From Tumebacillus algifaecis (lineage in GTDB: Bacteria > Bacillota > Bacilli > Tumebacillales > Tumebacillaceae): a stretch of 64,000 bases of DNA. Below the pieces are notes generated by a model. The model made no database searches and was not told where the DNA came from. It saw only the letters and a list, made by a program, of their open reading frames with translations. Positions 51,035 to 59,457 of this stretch are shown in pieces. Each line of letters begins with the position of its first letter. Within the stretch, counting starts at the first letter, position 1. Location: NCBI RefSeq assembly GCF_002243515.1, contig NZ_CP022657.1:2781001-2845000 (forward strand). Reading direction: 5' to 3'. The position numbers and the translations under genes were made by a program.

Positions 51035-51916
51035 TTAGCCTTTGATCTTGTTCAGACGCTTGCCTACCTCTTCGATCAGTTCCGGTGCCGCTTCCACCAA
51101 CGGCAGGCGAACGCCGCCTACCTCTACACCGTTCTGATTCAGCATCGCTTTCACAAGGGTCGGGTTGGTAGCGAGGAACAGCCCTTGGAAGACTGGCAAC
51201 AGTTTGGCGTGCAACACTGCCGCCTCTTCCACACGGCCTTCAACGAACGCACCGATCATCTGGGACATTTCATCCCCGACCACGTGCGAAGCGACCGAGA
51301 CGATTCCATAAGCCCCGACCGCCAGCATCGGCAAGGTGAGGTAATCGTCACCACTATATACTTTAAACCCTGCCGGTGAAGCGGCGACGATTTCAGATAT
51401 CTGGTTGAAATCACCACTCGATTCTTTGGTCGCCACAATGTTATCGATCTCGGCCAGACGCAAGGTGGTCTCTGACGTCATATTTACGCCGGTGCGCCCT
51501 GGGATGTTGTACAGAATGCACGGAATCTTCACTCCGTCTGCGATCGCTTTGAAGTGCTGATACATGCCTTCTTGTGATGGCTTGTTGTAGTACGGCACGA
51601 CGAGCAACAGACCATCCACACCTGCCGCTTCCGCTTCTTGTGAAAGCTCGACAGAAGCGCGCGTGTCGTTGCTCGAAGTTCCCGCGACCACCTTGACGCG
51701 GCCCGCTGCTTTCTCGACTACATGTTTAAATAAAGCAATCTTCTCGTCATGGGTCAGAGTCGGCGATTCGCCTGTCGTGCCCGAAACGACGAGCGTCGTA
51801 GTACCCGATCCGATCAAATGCTCGATCAAAGCGTCCAAACGGCCGTAATCAACGTCCAAGTTATCATCAAACGGGGTGACCATCGCGGTCAAAAGTCTCC
51901 CAAAATCCACTGCCAC
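51035..51916 (-). CDS. dapA: 4-hydroxy-tetrahydrodipicolinate synthase
   Basis: Condenses pyruvate with aspartate semialdehyde, the branch point for lysine, cell-wall diaminopimelate and spore dipicolinate. About 293 residues in a TIM barrel: 'GTTGESPTLTHDEK', 'PYYNKPSQEGMYQHFKAI', 'YNIPGRTGVN' with the catalytic tyrosine, and 'IVATKESSGD' with the Schiff-base lysine. I choose GTG 51916, which aligns with the B. subtilis start; ATG 51943 and 51946 are alternatives. The open frame to 52087 overlaps dapG. It is the last gene of the operon. Confidence 0.95.
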   Translation of the reverse strand: MAVDFGRLLTAMVTPFDDNLDVDYGRLDALIEHLIGSGTTTLVVSGTTGESPTLTHDEKIALFKHVVEKAAGRVKVVAGTSSNDTRASVELSQEAEAAGVDGLLLVVPYYNKPSQEGMYQHFKAIADGVKIPCILYNIPGRTGVNMTSETTLRLAEIDNIVATKESSGDFNQISEIVAASPAGFKVYSGDDYLTLPMLAVGAYGIVSVASHVVGDEMSQMIGAFVEGRVEEAAVLHAKLLPVFQGLFLATNPTLVKAMLNQNGVEVGGVRLPLVEAAPELIEEVGKRLNKIKG

Positions 51917-51959
51917 AGTTATCACACCATCCTTGTTGTCCATCATTTGCTGCTTGGGG

Positions 51960-53177
51960 TTACAGTGCATGCAGTTCAAACTTGTTGTGTAGGGCCCGCA
52001 CAGCCTGTGCCATATCATCGCCGCGGACGAGACACCAGATCGTCGTATGTGAATCGGCCGATTGCAGGATTTCGATGCCTTCTGCATGGATCGCGCCGAG
52101 GATCAATGCCATCACGCCCGGCACACCCGCAATTCCGGCTCCGACAACCGATACTTTGGCACATCCGCGCGTGGCTTCCGGATGAAAATCCATGTTTTGT
52201 AGCACCTGTAGCGCCTTGTCCGTGTCGCTGTCCGATACGGTGAAAGCAACACCGCGCGGGTTGACGTTGATAAAGTCCACCGAGATATTGTGCTCGGCCA
52301 TCGCTTGAAACACATTCAATTGCATGCCGCTATTGTTCGGCTCAGCAAACACTTTGATCTGGGTGACATTAGCCGTCTGTGTGATACCGGTGACCAGTTG
52401 GTCACGCAGTTCGCCTTCAATGCGATCCGTCTCGGTCTGTGAGGTGACAAGCGTCCCTTCATCTTTCGAAGACGTTGCGCGCACGCGGATCGGAATGTTT
52501 TTTTGCATCGCGATTTCGACAGCGCGCGGGTGAATCACCTTCGCCCCTTGGTAGGCCAGGTTGCAGATTTCGCTGTACGTCACAGCACGTAGGCGTCGAG
52601 CGTCATCGACGATGCGCGGGTCGGCCGTCATGATGCCTTCGACATCGGTGAAAATGTCCACCACTTCCGCATCGAGGGCAACGGCAAGCGCTGTAGCGGT
52701 CGTGTCGCTACCGCCTCGGCCAAGAGTCGTCGTTTCATAGTCTTTCGTCCAGCCCTGAAAACCAGTCACAATCACCACGCGGTCCTGTTCCAATTCCTGC
52801 AAAATCCTCTTTGGGTTGATCGTGAGAATCTGAGCGTTGGAAAAATCATCATTGGTCGTGATCCCAGCCTGCCCGCCATTCAATGCGCAAGCCTCCACGC
52901 CGTGCGCGCGCAAATGTCCGGCAAAGACGACGCTCGAGATCACTTCGCCGCAAGACATCAGCAAGTCAGCTTCGCGGCGGGAGATTCTGTCTTGCTCGTC
53001 AATCAGGGAGATCAGCGAATCGGTCGCGTACGGGTCACCCTTGCGTCCCATCGCGGATACGACAACCACCACGCTGTAACCGAGCGATCTCGCATCTAAA
53101 ATATGTTCGATCGCCTGTTCCCTGATCGCTCGCGTGGCTACTGAGGTGCCACCGAATTTTTGAACGAGAATTCGCAT
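51960..53177 (-). CDS. dapG: aspartate kinase I (DapG type)
   Basis: Phosphorylates aspartate, the first step to lysine, diaminopimelate and dipicolinate. The 405-residue product has 'VQKFGGTSVATRAIREQ' at the N-terminus, 'VVVVVSAMGRKGDPYATDSL', 'GRGGSDTTATALAVALDAE', and two C-terminal ACT domains. Together with its place between asd and dapA this identifies the diaminopimelate-sensitive DapG isozyme of Bacilli. Internal translation starts making a beta subunit, as in some isozymes, cannot be judged here. Confidence 0.95.
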   Translation of the reverse strand: MRILVQKFGGTSVATRAIREQAIEHILDARSLGYSVVVVVSAMGRKGDPYATDSLISLIDEQDRISRREADLLMSCGEVISSVVFAGHLRAHGVEACALNGGQAGITTNDDFSNAQILTINPKRILQELEQDRVVIVTGFQGWTKDYETTTLGRGGSDTTATALAVALDAEVVDIFTDVEGIMTADPRIVDDARRLRAVTYSEICNLAYQGAKVIHPRAVEIAMQKNIPIRVRATSSKDEGTLVTSQTETDRIEGELRDQLVTGITQTANVTQIKVFAEPNNSGMQLNVFQAMAEHNISVDFINVNPRGVAFTVSDSDTDKALQVLQNMDFHPEATRGCAKVSVVGAGIAGVPGVMALILGAIHAEGIEILQSADSHTTIWCLVRGDDMAQAVRALHNKFELHAL

Positions 53178-53192
53178 ACAGTCCCCTTCTTA

Positions 53193-54239
53193 CTACTTGG
53201 ATTTCACCATATATTCGGCAATCTGCACAGCGTTCCAGGCCGCGCCTTTGAGCACGTTGTCAGATACTACCCACAAGTTCAAGCCGCGCGGATGAAACAG
53301 GTCGCGGCGAATACGCCCCACATAAACATCATGTGTGCCTTCTGCCATCGCAGGCATCGGGTACTCCTGCTCTTTTAAGTTGTCGAGCACCGTAATGCCC
53401 GGCGCCTGCTCCAGCAGTTGACGCACTTCTTCCAGATCGAACGACTTTTCCGTTTCGATGTATACCGCTTCCGCATGGCCAAACAGCACCGGAATCCGCA
53501 CGGCGGTCGGTGTGACTTGAATCTCCTGGTCCCCGAAAATTTTGCGCGTTTCGTTGACCATCTTCATCTCTTCTTTGGAGAATCCGTTCTCTTCAAACAC
53601 GTCGATCTGAGGAATTGCATTGAACGCCATCTGATGTTTTTTCGGCTGTGAGCCGACCGGCAGATGTGTGCCGACCACTTCTTCCCCGTTCAACACAGCA
53701 CGAGTCTGATCGAGCAGGTCATCAACGCCTTTTTGCCCAGCTCCCGATACCGCCTGATAGGTCGAGACGATGATGCGCTCAATGCCGTATGCGTCATACA
53801 GCGGTTTGAGGGCAACGACCATCTGAATCGTCGAACAGTTCGGATTGGCGATGATGCCTTGGTGCTGCGAGATCGCGTGCGGGTTTACTTCGGGCACGAC
53901 GAGCGGCACTTCTGGCACCATGCGAAACACGCTGGTGTTGTCGATGACGACCGCCCCGCGTTCTACCGCTTCCGGAGCGAGTTTTTCGGAGATGGAACCG
54001 CCCGCCGCGAACAGCGCGAAGTCAATACCTTCGAACGCTTCCGGACGGGCTTCTTCCACCTTATACGTCTGTCCTTTAAACATCACTTGCTGCCCAACAG
54101 AACGAGGAGAGGCGAGCAAGCGAAGTTCGCCCACGGGAAAATCCCGTTTCTCCAGAGTTTCAATCATTTTCTGACCGACTGCGCCTGTGGCTCCAACCAC
54201 TGCAACATTGTAGCGTTCTTTTATTACCATTTCGATCAT
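53193..54239 (-). CDS. asd: aspartate-semialdehyde dehydrogenase
   Basis: Reduces aspartyl phosphate to aspartate semialdehyde. About 348 residues: Rossmann start 'YNVAVVGATGAVGQKMIE', active-site 'IIANPNCSTIQMV' with the catalytic cysteine, 'STYQAVSGAGQKG', and 'RIPVLFGHAEAV' with the catalytic histidine. ATG 54239 has GAGGAG just ahead and is preferred over 54254 and 54230. It lies between dpaB and dapG in the expected order. Confidence 0.95.
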   Translation of the reverse strand: MIEMVIKERYNVAVVGATGAVGQKMIETLEKRDFPVGELRLLASPRSVGQQVMFKGQTYKVEEARPEAFEGIDFALFAAGGSISEKLAPEAVERGAVVIDNTSVFRMVPEVPLVVPEVNPHAISQHQGIIANPNCSTIQMVVALKPLYDAYGIERIIVSTYQAVSGAGQKGVDDLLDQTRAVLNGEEVVGTHLPVGSQPKKHQMAFNAIPQIDVFEENGFSKEEMKMVNETRKIFGDQEIQVTPTAVRIPVLFGHAEAVYIETEKSFDLEEVRQLLEQAPGITVLDNLKEQEYPMPAMAEGTHDVYVGRIRRDLFHPRGLNLWVVSDNVLKGAAWNAVQIAEYMVKSK

Positions 54240-54268
54240 CCAACTCCTCGTCAAGTAAGCTTATCCGT

Positions 54269-54871
54269 TTATTTTTGCAAATCTCGCCACTTTTCTACGA
54301 TCATTGGCTGAATTTGTTTTTTCTCAAGCGCGTGCTCGATCGTCGGGATGATCAGCTCATTGCGCGCGACGAGCGAATTGATCTTCTTCCAAGGGTCATC
54401 TTGCCCAAACGGAACAAAGAAGATGTTTTTCGTCACGAGCAGTTTCCCGATGTTCATCGCATTGAGACCCAATCCGTCGTTGGTCGAGATCGACACGACG
54501 ACAGGACGGTCATTGCGCAATGTTGATTTGGCTGCCATCAGCACCGGCGATTCATTCATCGCATTGGCCAATTTCGCCAGCGAGTTTCCGGTACAGGGGG
54601 CGATCAACATGCAGTCGAGCAATTTGGAAGGACCCAGCGGCTCTGCCTCCGGGATCGACTTGATCGCCGTCTCGCCTGTGATCTTCTCAATTGTTGACAC
54701 CCATTCATCCGCTTCGGCGAAGCGGGTGCTGGTCGATTGGACCGTGTAAGAAAGGATCGGAACCACGCGGGCTCCCGCTTGCATCAGCGCTTCCATCTGC
54801 GGCTGAACTTCGGCGTACGTACAGTGTGAACCCGTGAGGCCAAACCCGATCGTTTTCCCTGTCAACTCCAT
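54269..54871 (-). CDS. dpaB: dipicolinate synthase subunit B
   Basis: The flavoprotein-like subunit of dipicolinate synthase (SpoVFB), which makes the spore core's dipicolinic acid in the mother cell. About 200 residues, with 'GKTIGFGLTGSHCTYAEVQP' and 'MLIAPCTGNSLAKLANAM' typical of the DpaB/flavoprotein fold. The ATG at 54871 is eight bases after GGAGG. It follows dpaA by 16 bases. Confidence 0.96.
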   Translation of the reverse strand: MELTGKTIGFGLTGSHCTYAEVQPQMEALMQAGARVVPILSYTVQSTSTRFAEADEWVSTIEKITGETAIKSIPEAEPLGPSKLLDCMLIAPCTGNSLAKLANAMNESPVLMAAKSTLRNDRPVVVSISTNDGLGLNAMNIGKLLVTKNIFFVPFGQDDPWKKINSLVARNELIIPTIEHALEKKQIQPMIVEKWRDLQK

Positions 54872-54887
54872 ATCAGATACCTCCAGG

Positions 54888-55766
54888 TTACGCATGTTCC
54901 CAAAGGATCCGACAGAGCGTGCGTGCTAAAATCTGCCCTGCGGTCTTTGGGGCAACGATCCCCGGCAGACCTGGTGCAAGAATTGCTTTGATTCCCCGTT
55001 TTTCTGCGTAGCGAAAATCGGTGCCGCCCGGTTTCGAGGCGATGTCGATGATCACACAGGTTTTGGGCACCCGTGTCAGCACCTCTGCGGTCAACACCTG
55101 ATGCGGGATCGTATTAAAGATCAATTCCGCATCTTTTACCGCCTTCACCATCTCGTGCAGCGGAAATGCTTTCAAGCCCATCTCTTGAATGCGGGCGAGA
55201 TCCGCTTCTTTTCTGGCGCAAACTGAAACATTTGCTCCGATGCCTTCCAGCATGCGGGCTAGGGTGATACCGCAGCGCCCATATCCGAGCACTACGGAGC
55301 GCGAACCGTGGATGGTGATGTCGGTGTTCTCCATCGCCATCTGTATCGCCCCTTCGGCAGAAGGCACGGAGTTGCGGATTGCGATTTCGTCAAGCTCCAT
55401 CAATTGAATCAGGCGCAGACCTTTTTTCTGACACACCTCCGTCAGTCTCTTCCGTGCGATGCCAGTAAAGATGAGCACATGCTTTTGCAACGCTGCAAAA
55501 TGCTCCTCAGCAAGCATAAGTTCTTGTGAAGAAAAACGAGACTCCACTTTGCCTGTGTCATCCATTCCGGTCACGGGAAGCACGATTGCGTCTACGTCGC
55601 TGAACACGTCAGGGGCGAGTTCCGCCTTGACCGTATCTGCGAGGGGGGTCTCAAGTTGATCGAAGCCGATCAAAACGATGCTCGCATCGAGTTCGATCGC
55701 ATACTTGATCACTTCAATCATGCGAGCGTCGCCGCCGACGAACGCCATTTTGATCCCTGTCAGCAT
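54888..55766 (-). CDS. dpaA: dipicolinate synthase subunit A
   Basis: The dehydrogenase-like subunit of dipicolinate synthase (SpoVFA). About 292 residues: an N-terminal domain ('MAFVGGDARMIEVIKYAIE') and a C-terminal NAD(P)-binding Rossmann fold ('SVVLGYGRCGITLARMLEGI'). The start at 55766 follows AAAGGGG; the frame upstream to 55853 has no ribosome-binding site and crosses a promoter-like sequence. Sigma-K expression is known in B. subtilis, and a sigma-K-like promoter is visible at 55900-55927. Confidence 0.96.
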   Translation of the reverse strand: MLTGIKMAFVGGDARMIEVIKYAIELDASIVLIGFDQLETPLADTVKAELAPDVFSDVDAIVLPVTGMDDTGKVESRFSSQELMLAEEHFAALQKHVLIFTGIARKRLTEVCQKKGLRLIQLMELDEIAIRNSVPSAEGAIQMAMENTDITIHGSRSVVLGYGRCGITLARMLEGIGANVSVCARKEADLARIQEMGLKAFPLHEMVKAVKDAELIFNTIPHQVLTAEVLTRVPKTCVIIDIASKPGGTDFRYAEKRGIKAILAPGLPGIVAPKTAGQILARTLCRILWEHA

Positions 55767-55789
55767 GCTCCGGTTACCCCTTTCACAAC

Positions 55790-55817
55790 ATTTTACGCGA
55801 AACAGAAGAAAATTCAA
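55790..55817 (-). promoter_or_regulatory. possible sigma-A-type promoter before dpaA
   Basis: On the minus strand TTGAAT (55817-55812) and TAAAAT (55795-55790) are separated by 16 bp, 24 bases before the dpaA start. It could serve the downstream asd-dapG-dapA genes in growing cells. Confidence 0.4.
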
Positions 55818-55899
55818 GGCACACAGATAATTCTTCCTGAGACTGCGCTGCACAAAAAACGGGGAATCTCCAGTGCCGCGCGGGTCGTTGCAGGTGAGA

Positions 55900-55927
55900 T
55901 ATCCTATGCGCTGGGCTAGTCTCTAGT
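55900..55927 (-). promoter_or_regulatory. candidate sigma-K promoter of the dpaA operon
   Basis: On the minus strand CATAGGATA (55908-55900) matches the sigma-K -10 CATAnnnTA fully, with AC (55927-55926, within GGAACT) 17 bp upstream as the minimal -35. It overlaps the end of ymxH. Confidence 0.5.
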
Positions 55928-56188
55928 TCCAAACGCCACACTTCCGTAGCGCGCTTCTTGTGAGGAATCGAGCAAAATCATGTCAGGACCGATTTTATGA
56001 ATCGCCGCCCACGGAATGACGGTATGCTCTTTTTTCTTACCAAATGAAAATCCACCTTGGGTGATCACGATCGAATCGATCGATCCGCTCTCCTCATCGA
56101 TATACAGGTCAGCGCTCCCTAACAAGCCGATCCGAGTACCGGACCGAACATCGATCAACTCTTTCCCAGCCAAATCACTCAGTCGCAT
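55916..56188 (-). CDS. ymxH: PRC-barrel protein YlmC/YmxH family
   Basis: A 90-residue PRC-barrel protein. It has 'RLSDLAGKELIDVRSGTRIG', 'ADLYIDEESGSIDSIVI' and 'VIPWAAIHKIGPDMILLD', typical of the YlmC/YmxH family of sporulating Bacillota. Function is unknown. It sits between the M16 peptidase and dpaA, as in B. subtilis. Confidence 0.9.
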   Translation of the reverse strand: MRLSDLAGKELIDVRSGTRIGLLGSADLYIDEESGSIDSIVITQGGFSFGKKKEHTVIPWAAIHKIGPDMILLDSSQEARYGSVAFGTRD

Positions 56189-56235
56189 CGCATAGATCCC
56201 TCCTGTCTTGTTGTTACCTCATATGCTTAGAAGAA

Positions 56236-56264
56236 TAGAAAAAGCACCTGATGCGATCAGGTGC
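56236..56264 (-). terminator. terminator of the M16 peptidase gene
   Basis: GCACCTGAT and ATCAGGTGC form a perfect 9-bp stem on the minus strand, followed by TTTTT. Confidence 0.78.
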
Positions 56265-56278
56265 CTGTTTCACAACGC

Positions 56279-57523
56279 CTATTTTGTTTCGCCGGGCATA
56301 CGCAAATCGTCGAGCGGACCTACGGCAGTCATGGCGAATTTGCCACCAAGGATCGCACCTGCCGCCGTTTTGATCTCATCGAGCGACACGTTTTTGATCT
56401 TGTCTACCAAATCGTCAAGCGAGTCGTGGCGTCCCAGCAGTTCGTTTTTGCCAAGTCTCGACATGCGCGAGGAGGTGCTTTCCAAAGACAGCATCAGCGA
56501 GCCTTTGACCTGCTCCTTCGCTTTGGTCAACTCCTCAGCGGTGATCCCTTTTTGTGCGATGTCAGACATCACCTCTTCACACAGGTCGAGCACGTGCTGA
56601 GCCCGCTCCGGCGCTGTGCCGACATAAAGGCCGAACATGCCGCTGTCCTTGTAAGCGGTGTGGTAGCTGTAGATCGAGTAGGCCAGACCGCGCTCTTCGC
56701 GGATCTCTTGAAAAAGTCGCGAAGAAGACGAGCCGCCCAGCACATTGTTGAACAAGATGACCGGGTAGATCATCGGATCGTCATATGCGATACCCGGTGC
56801 CCCGAGCACAATATGCGCCTGCTCCGTCTTTTTATTCCGTATCGCCTTACCAGAGTGGAACACAGCCTGTTCGTCCTGACGGGAGATGCGAGACGGCTGC
56901 ATATGACCAAACAGCTCGTTCGCCAAGGCGACCGCATGATCGCGTTGTACATTGCCAGCGATCGCAATGACGATGTTGTCGGTCGTGTATTTCTCTTTCA
57001 TGTAGTCGAAGAGATCCTGTGGTTTAAACGCATGCAGGTTCGCTTCTGTGCCAAGGATGTTATAGCCGAGCGGATGCTTTTGAAACACTACTTCGGCGAT
57101 CATATCATGCACCAAATCATCTGGGGCATCCTCATACATCTTGATCTCTTCCAACACGACGCGGCGTTCTTTTGCCAGCTCCTCTTCCGCAAATTTGGAG
57201 TTGAGCAGCATATCACCAAGCGTTGCCAGCGCCAGTCCAAAGTGTTCGTCCAACACTTTCGCGTAGTAGCATGTGTATTCCTTCGACGTAAACGCATTCA
57301 CCTGACCGCCGATGCCGTCAAACAGCTCTGCGATCTGGCGCGCGTTGATGTTGTCCGTTCCTTTAAACATCATGTGTTCAATAAAATGGGTAACGCCGTT
57401 ATTCTGCGGATTTTCGTCGCGGGAACCTGCCCCCACCCAAATCCCCAGCGATACGGAGCGCACCGATGGAATTTCTTCGATGACCACTCGTATCCCGTTT
57501 TGGAGTACTTCACGATAAATCAA
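56279..57523 (-). CDS. mlpA: zinc-dependent peptidase, family M16 (MlpA/YmxG)
   Basis: About 414 residues with the inverted zinc motif 'HFIEHMMFKG' (HxxEH) near residue 50 and the second glutamate about 75 residues later ('ERRVVLEEIKMYED'). The C-terminal half has the M16 domain with 'ERGLAYSIYSYH'. The family includes mitochondrial-processing-peptidase-like enzymes; in B. subtilis MlpA affects protease and adp-related expression. I choose TTG 57523, six bases after GGAGG, because it aligns with homologues; 57559 is upstream in the same frame. Confidence 0.93.
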   Translation of the reverse strand: MIYREVLQNGIRVVIEEIPSVRSVSLGIWVGAGSRDENPQNNGVTHFIEHMMFKGTDNINARQIAELFDGIGGQVNAFTSKEYTCYYAKVLDEHFGLALATLGDMLLNSKFAEEELAKERRVVLEEIKMYEDAPDDLVHDMIAEVVFQKHPLGYNILGTEANLHAFKPQDLFDYMKEKYTTDNIVIAIAGNVQRDHAVALANELFGHMQPSRISRQDEQAVFHSGKAIRNKKTEQAHIVLGAPGIAYDDPMIYPVILFNNVLGGSSSSRLFQEIREERGLAYSIYSYHTAYKDSGMFGLYVGTAPERAQHVLDLCEEVMSDIAQKGITAEELTKAKEQVKGSLMLSLESTSSRMSRLGKNELLGRHDSLDDLVDKIKNVSLDEIKTAAGAILGGKFAMTAVGPLDDLRMPGETK

Positions 57524-57634
57524 GAACATCCTCCTCTTGTCAACGAGAGACTCTTTCATACCTCAATCAATCGCTATGGCTTAATCTGGTTTAACTATAG
57601 CAAAAAATCAGGTTCTGTGCCACAATCAACACTT

Positions 57635-58612
57635 TTACAGGTTTGGCACGGGACGCTTCTCGTCGAGCAGTTCTGAAACGGTGACAAGTTCATAGCCTTT
57701 TTTGGTGAGAGTTGCTACTATCGTACGCAACGCCTCGCGAGTTGGTTCGGTCGGATGCATCAGAACCAAAGCTCCGTTTTCCGCGCGCGAGGTGACCCGA
57801 TCGACGATCGTGGCAGCCGGTGGCTTTTTCCAGTCCACCGTGTCCAGCGTCCAAAGAATCGTTTGCATGCCTTGGCTGTGTGCGGTCTCCACCGTGGAGT
57901 CTGCATAGGCGCCGGACGGCGGTGCGAACAACTTGGGACTGATCCCAGTCGCCTCTTGAATCACCGCGTTCGTACGGGTGATCTGGCGTACTTGATCGGA
58001 CACGCCCATTCGCGACATATCTGGATGCGAATAGGCATGATTGCCCAATTCATGGCCGGCCATCGCGATTTGCTTGGCCATCTCCGGGTTCTTTTTGGTC
58101 CAACTGCCATCGAGGAAGAAAGTGGCTTTTACCTGATGTTTCGCTAAAGTGGCTAGCATGTCTGGTAAATATTCTGTCCCCCAAGCGACATTGATCATCA
58201 GGGCCATCTGTTTTTTTTGAGCATTGCCCTTGTAGATGGGAACAGGACCTAGGTCTTTGAGATGTACCTTGGGCGGTAGCTGTTCCGCGACGATCGCAAT
58301 ACGCTCTCCGCCTTCCGCTTTGGTCTTTCGATAGGTCGCTTCCACATCGACCTTTAAGCCGTTTAGCCCCGGTATGCCGCGCCAAACCCGGTCGTTCACA
58401 GCGTCGATCGGCTGTTTGTCATACTCTTTGGCGAGCAGTTCAATTCGTTTTTTCAAGGCGTCATCGTTCATGCCAGACATCGCGGCAACCACAGGCAACT
58501 GCTTTTGCTGACCGCCGATGACAAGTCCGGCCACCAAAAACAAAAACGCCGCCATTCCGAGCAGAAGATGGCGTTTGGTTAGTGTCAAAAAGTAAATCGG
58601 CCGTTTCATCAC
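57635..58612 (-). CDS. ylxY: polysaccharide deacetylase family protein YlxY (atypical)
   Basis: A 325-residue NodB-fold protein with one N-terminal membrane helix ('LLLGMAAFLFLVAGLVIGG'), so the domain faces outside. 'KATFFLDGSW' and 'GHELGNHAYSHPDM' (with the HxxxH metal ligands) are typical CE4 motifs. The usual 'TFDDG' motif is 'MINVAWG', lacking both aspartates, as recalled for YlxY proteins. Conserved position between pnp and the M16 peptidase. Enzymatic activity is doubtful. It overlaps the upstream NodB-like gene by four bases. Confidence 0.9.
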   Translation of the reverse strand: MMKRPIYFLTLTKRHLLLGMAAFLFLVAGLVIGGQQKQLPVVAAMSGMNDDALKKRIELLAKEYDKQPIDAVNDRVWRGIPGLNGLKVDVEATYRKTKAEGGERIAIVAEQLPPKVHLKDLGPVPIYKGNAQKKQMALMINVAWGTEYLPDMLATLAKHQVKATFFLDGSWTKKNPEMAKQIAMAGHELGNHAYSHPDMSRMGVSDQVRQITRTNAVIQEATGISPKLFAPPSGAYADSTVETAHSQGMQTILWTLDTVDWKKPPAATIVDRVTSRAENGALVLMHPTEPTREALRTIVATLTKKGYELVTVSELLDEKRPVPNL

Positions 58613-59340
58613 TGCACCTCCGCTTGCAATGCGGAGATCGATTTTGCATCGAACCCAGCCCCGCGAATCTGCTTCAGCACTTCAGGTATTCCGTCTGCCG
58701 TCACCTGATCAGCTCGCAGTCTTACGATGTCTCCGGCAGACAGACCGACTGAGAGTCCACTCCAGACTGCGGATGCCTCTTGCTGTGAAAGCGGCACCGC
58801 GCTGATCGACCACGCGATCAGGTTCTCATGGCGGGCGCGAATCTCTTTGGCAACTTGTCCTTTCGTTTCGCCAAAAGGCACACGAAACAGATCAACGTTG
58901 GGCAATTTCGCCGCGCTCCATGCCTGATCGGTCTTTTGCAGTTCAATGCGGAGTTCGTCTTGTGTCAGCTCGGAAGCTTTGCGATACGAATACAAACTGC
59001 GTCCGACCTCATGTCCTTCACGGACGATCGCACGGGCAAGATGTTGATGTCGCTCGACCCATTCTCCGGTCAAGAAAAACGTTGCTTTTGCTTTTTCAGC
59101 TCGCAGTTTGACCAATATTTGCGCCACTTGGTCGCTGTCTTCTGATACATCGAAGGTCAGTGCTACGACCGGCTGTTCGACACGGTAGGTCTGAACCGGA
59201 ATTGCCAGTCCTTTCAGGTCGCGCACATAGGTGTTGATCGCTAACGTATCGGTAATTCCGGAAAACATCAACAAGCAAACGGCACAGGCAGTCAACAGTT
59301 TTCCTGCATGAAATTTGCGTGCATGTGTCATTTTTTTCAT
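58609..59340 (-). CDS. degenerate NodB-fold (polysaccharide deacetylase-like) protein
   Basis: A 243-residue exported protein with a signal segment ('TACAVCLLMFSGI'). It retains the NodB framework ('PVVALTFDVSEDSDQV', 'KATFFLTGEWVERHQHLA', 'GHEVGRSLYSY'), but the catalytic 'TFDDG' is 'TFDVS' and the HxxxH metal site is replaced by 'SLYSYRK'. It is therefore very likely non-catalytic. It is co-translated with ylxY through a 4-base overlap, so the two may form a complex in the cell envelope or spore. Confidence 0.82.
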   Translation of the reverse strand: MKKMTHARKFHAGKLLTACAVCLLMFSGITDTLAINTYVRDLKGLAIPVQTYRVEQPVVALTFDVSEDSDQVAQILVKLRAEKAKATFFLTGEWVERHQHLARAIVREGHEVGRSLYSYRKASELTQDELRIELQKTDQAWSAAKLPNVDLFRVPFGETKGQVAKEIRARHENLIAWSISAVPLSQQEASAVWSGLSVGLSAGDIVRLRADQVTADGIPEVLKQIRGAGFDAKSISALQAEVQ

Positions 59341-59403
59341 CTGGTTGTCCTCCTAACCTCATTGGCAGTGTATGCAAAATCGGAAAAGGCTAGACCCGCC
59401 GTG

Positions 59404-59438
59404 AAAAAAAAGAACAGAGCATCAGCTCTGTTCTTTTT
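59404..59438 (-). terminator. terminator of pnp
   Basis: A perfect 14-bp stem (AAAAAGAACAGAGC/GCTCTGTTCTTTTT) with an ATCA loop is followed by a run of T on the minus strand. Confidence 0.87.
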
Positions 59439-59457
59439 GACTTACACGATATTCACA

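Noticed and set aside
56261-57676. 471-codon plus-strand frame opposite the M16 peptidase
   Set aside because: Antisense shadow of a clear M16 gene, with no start signal.
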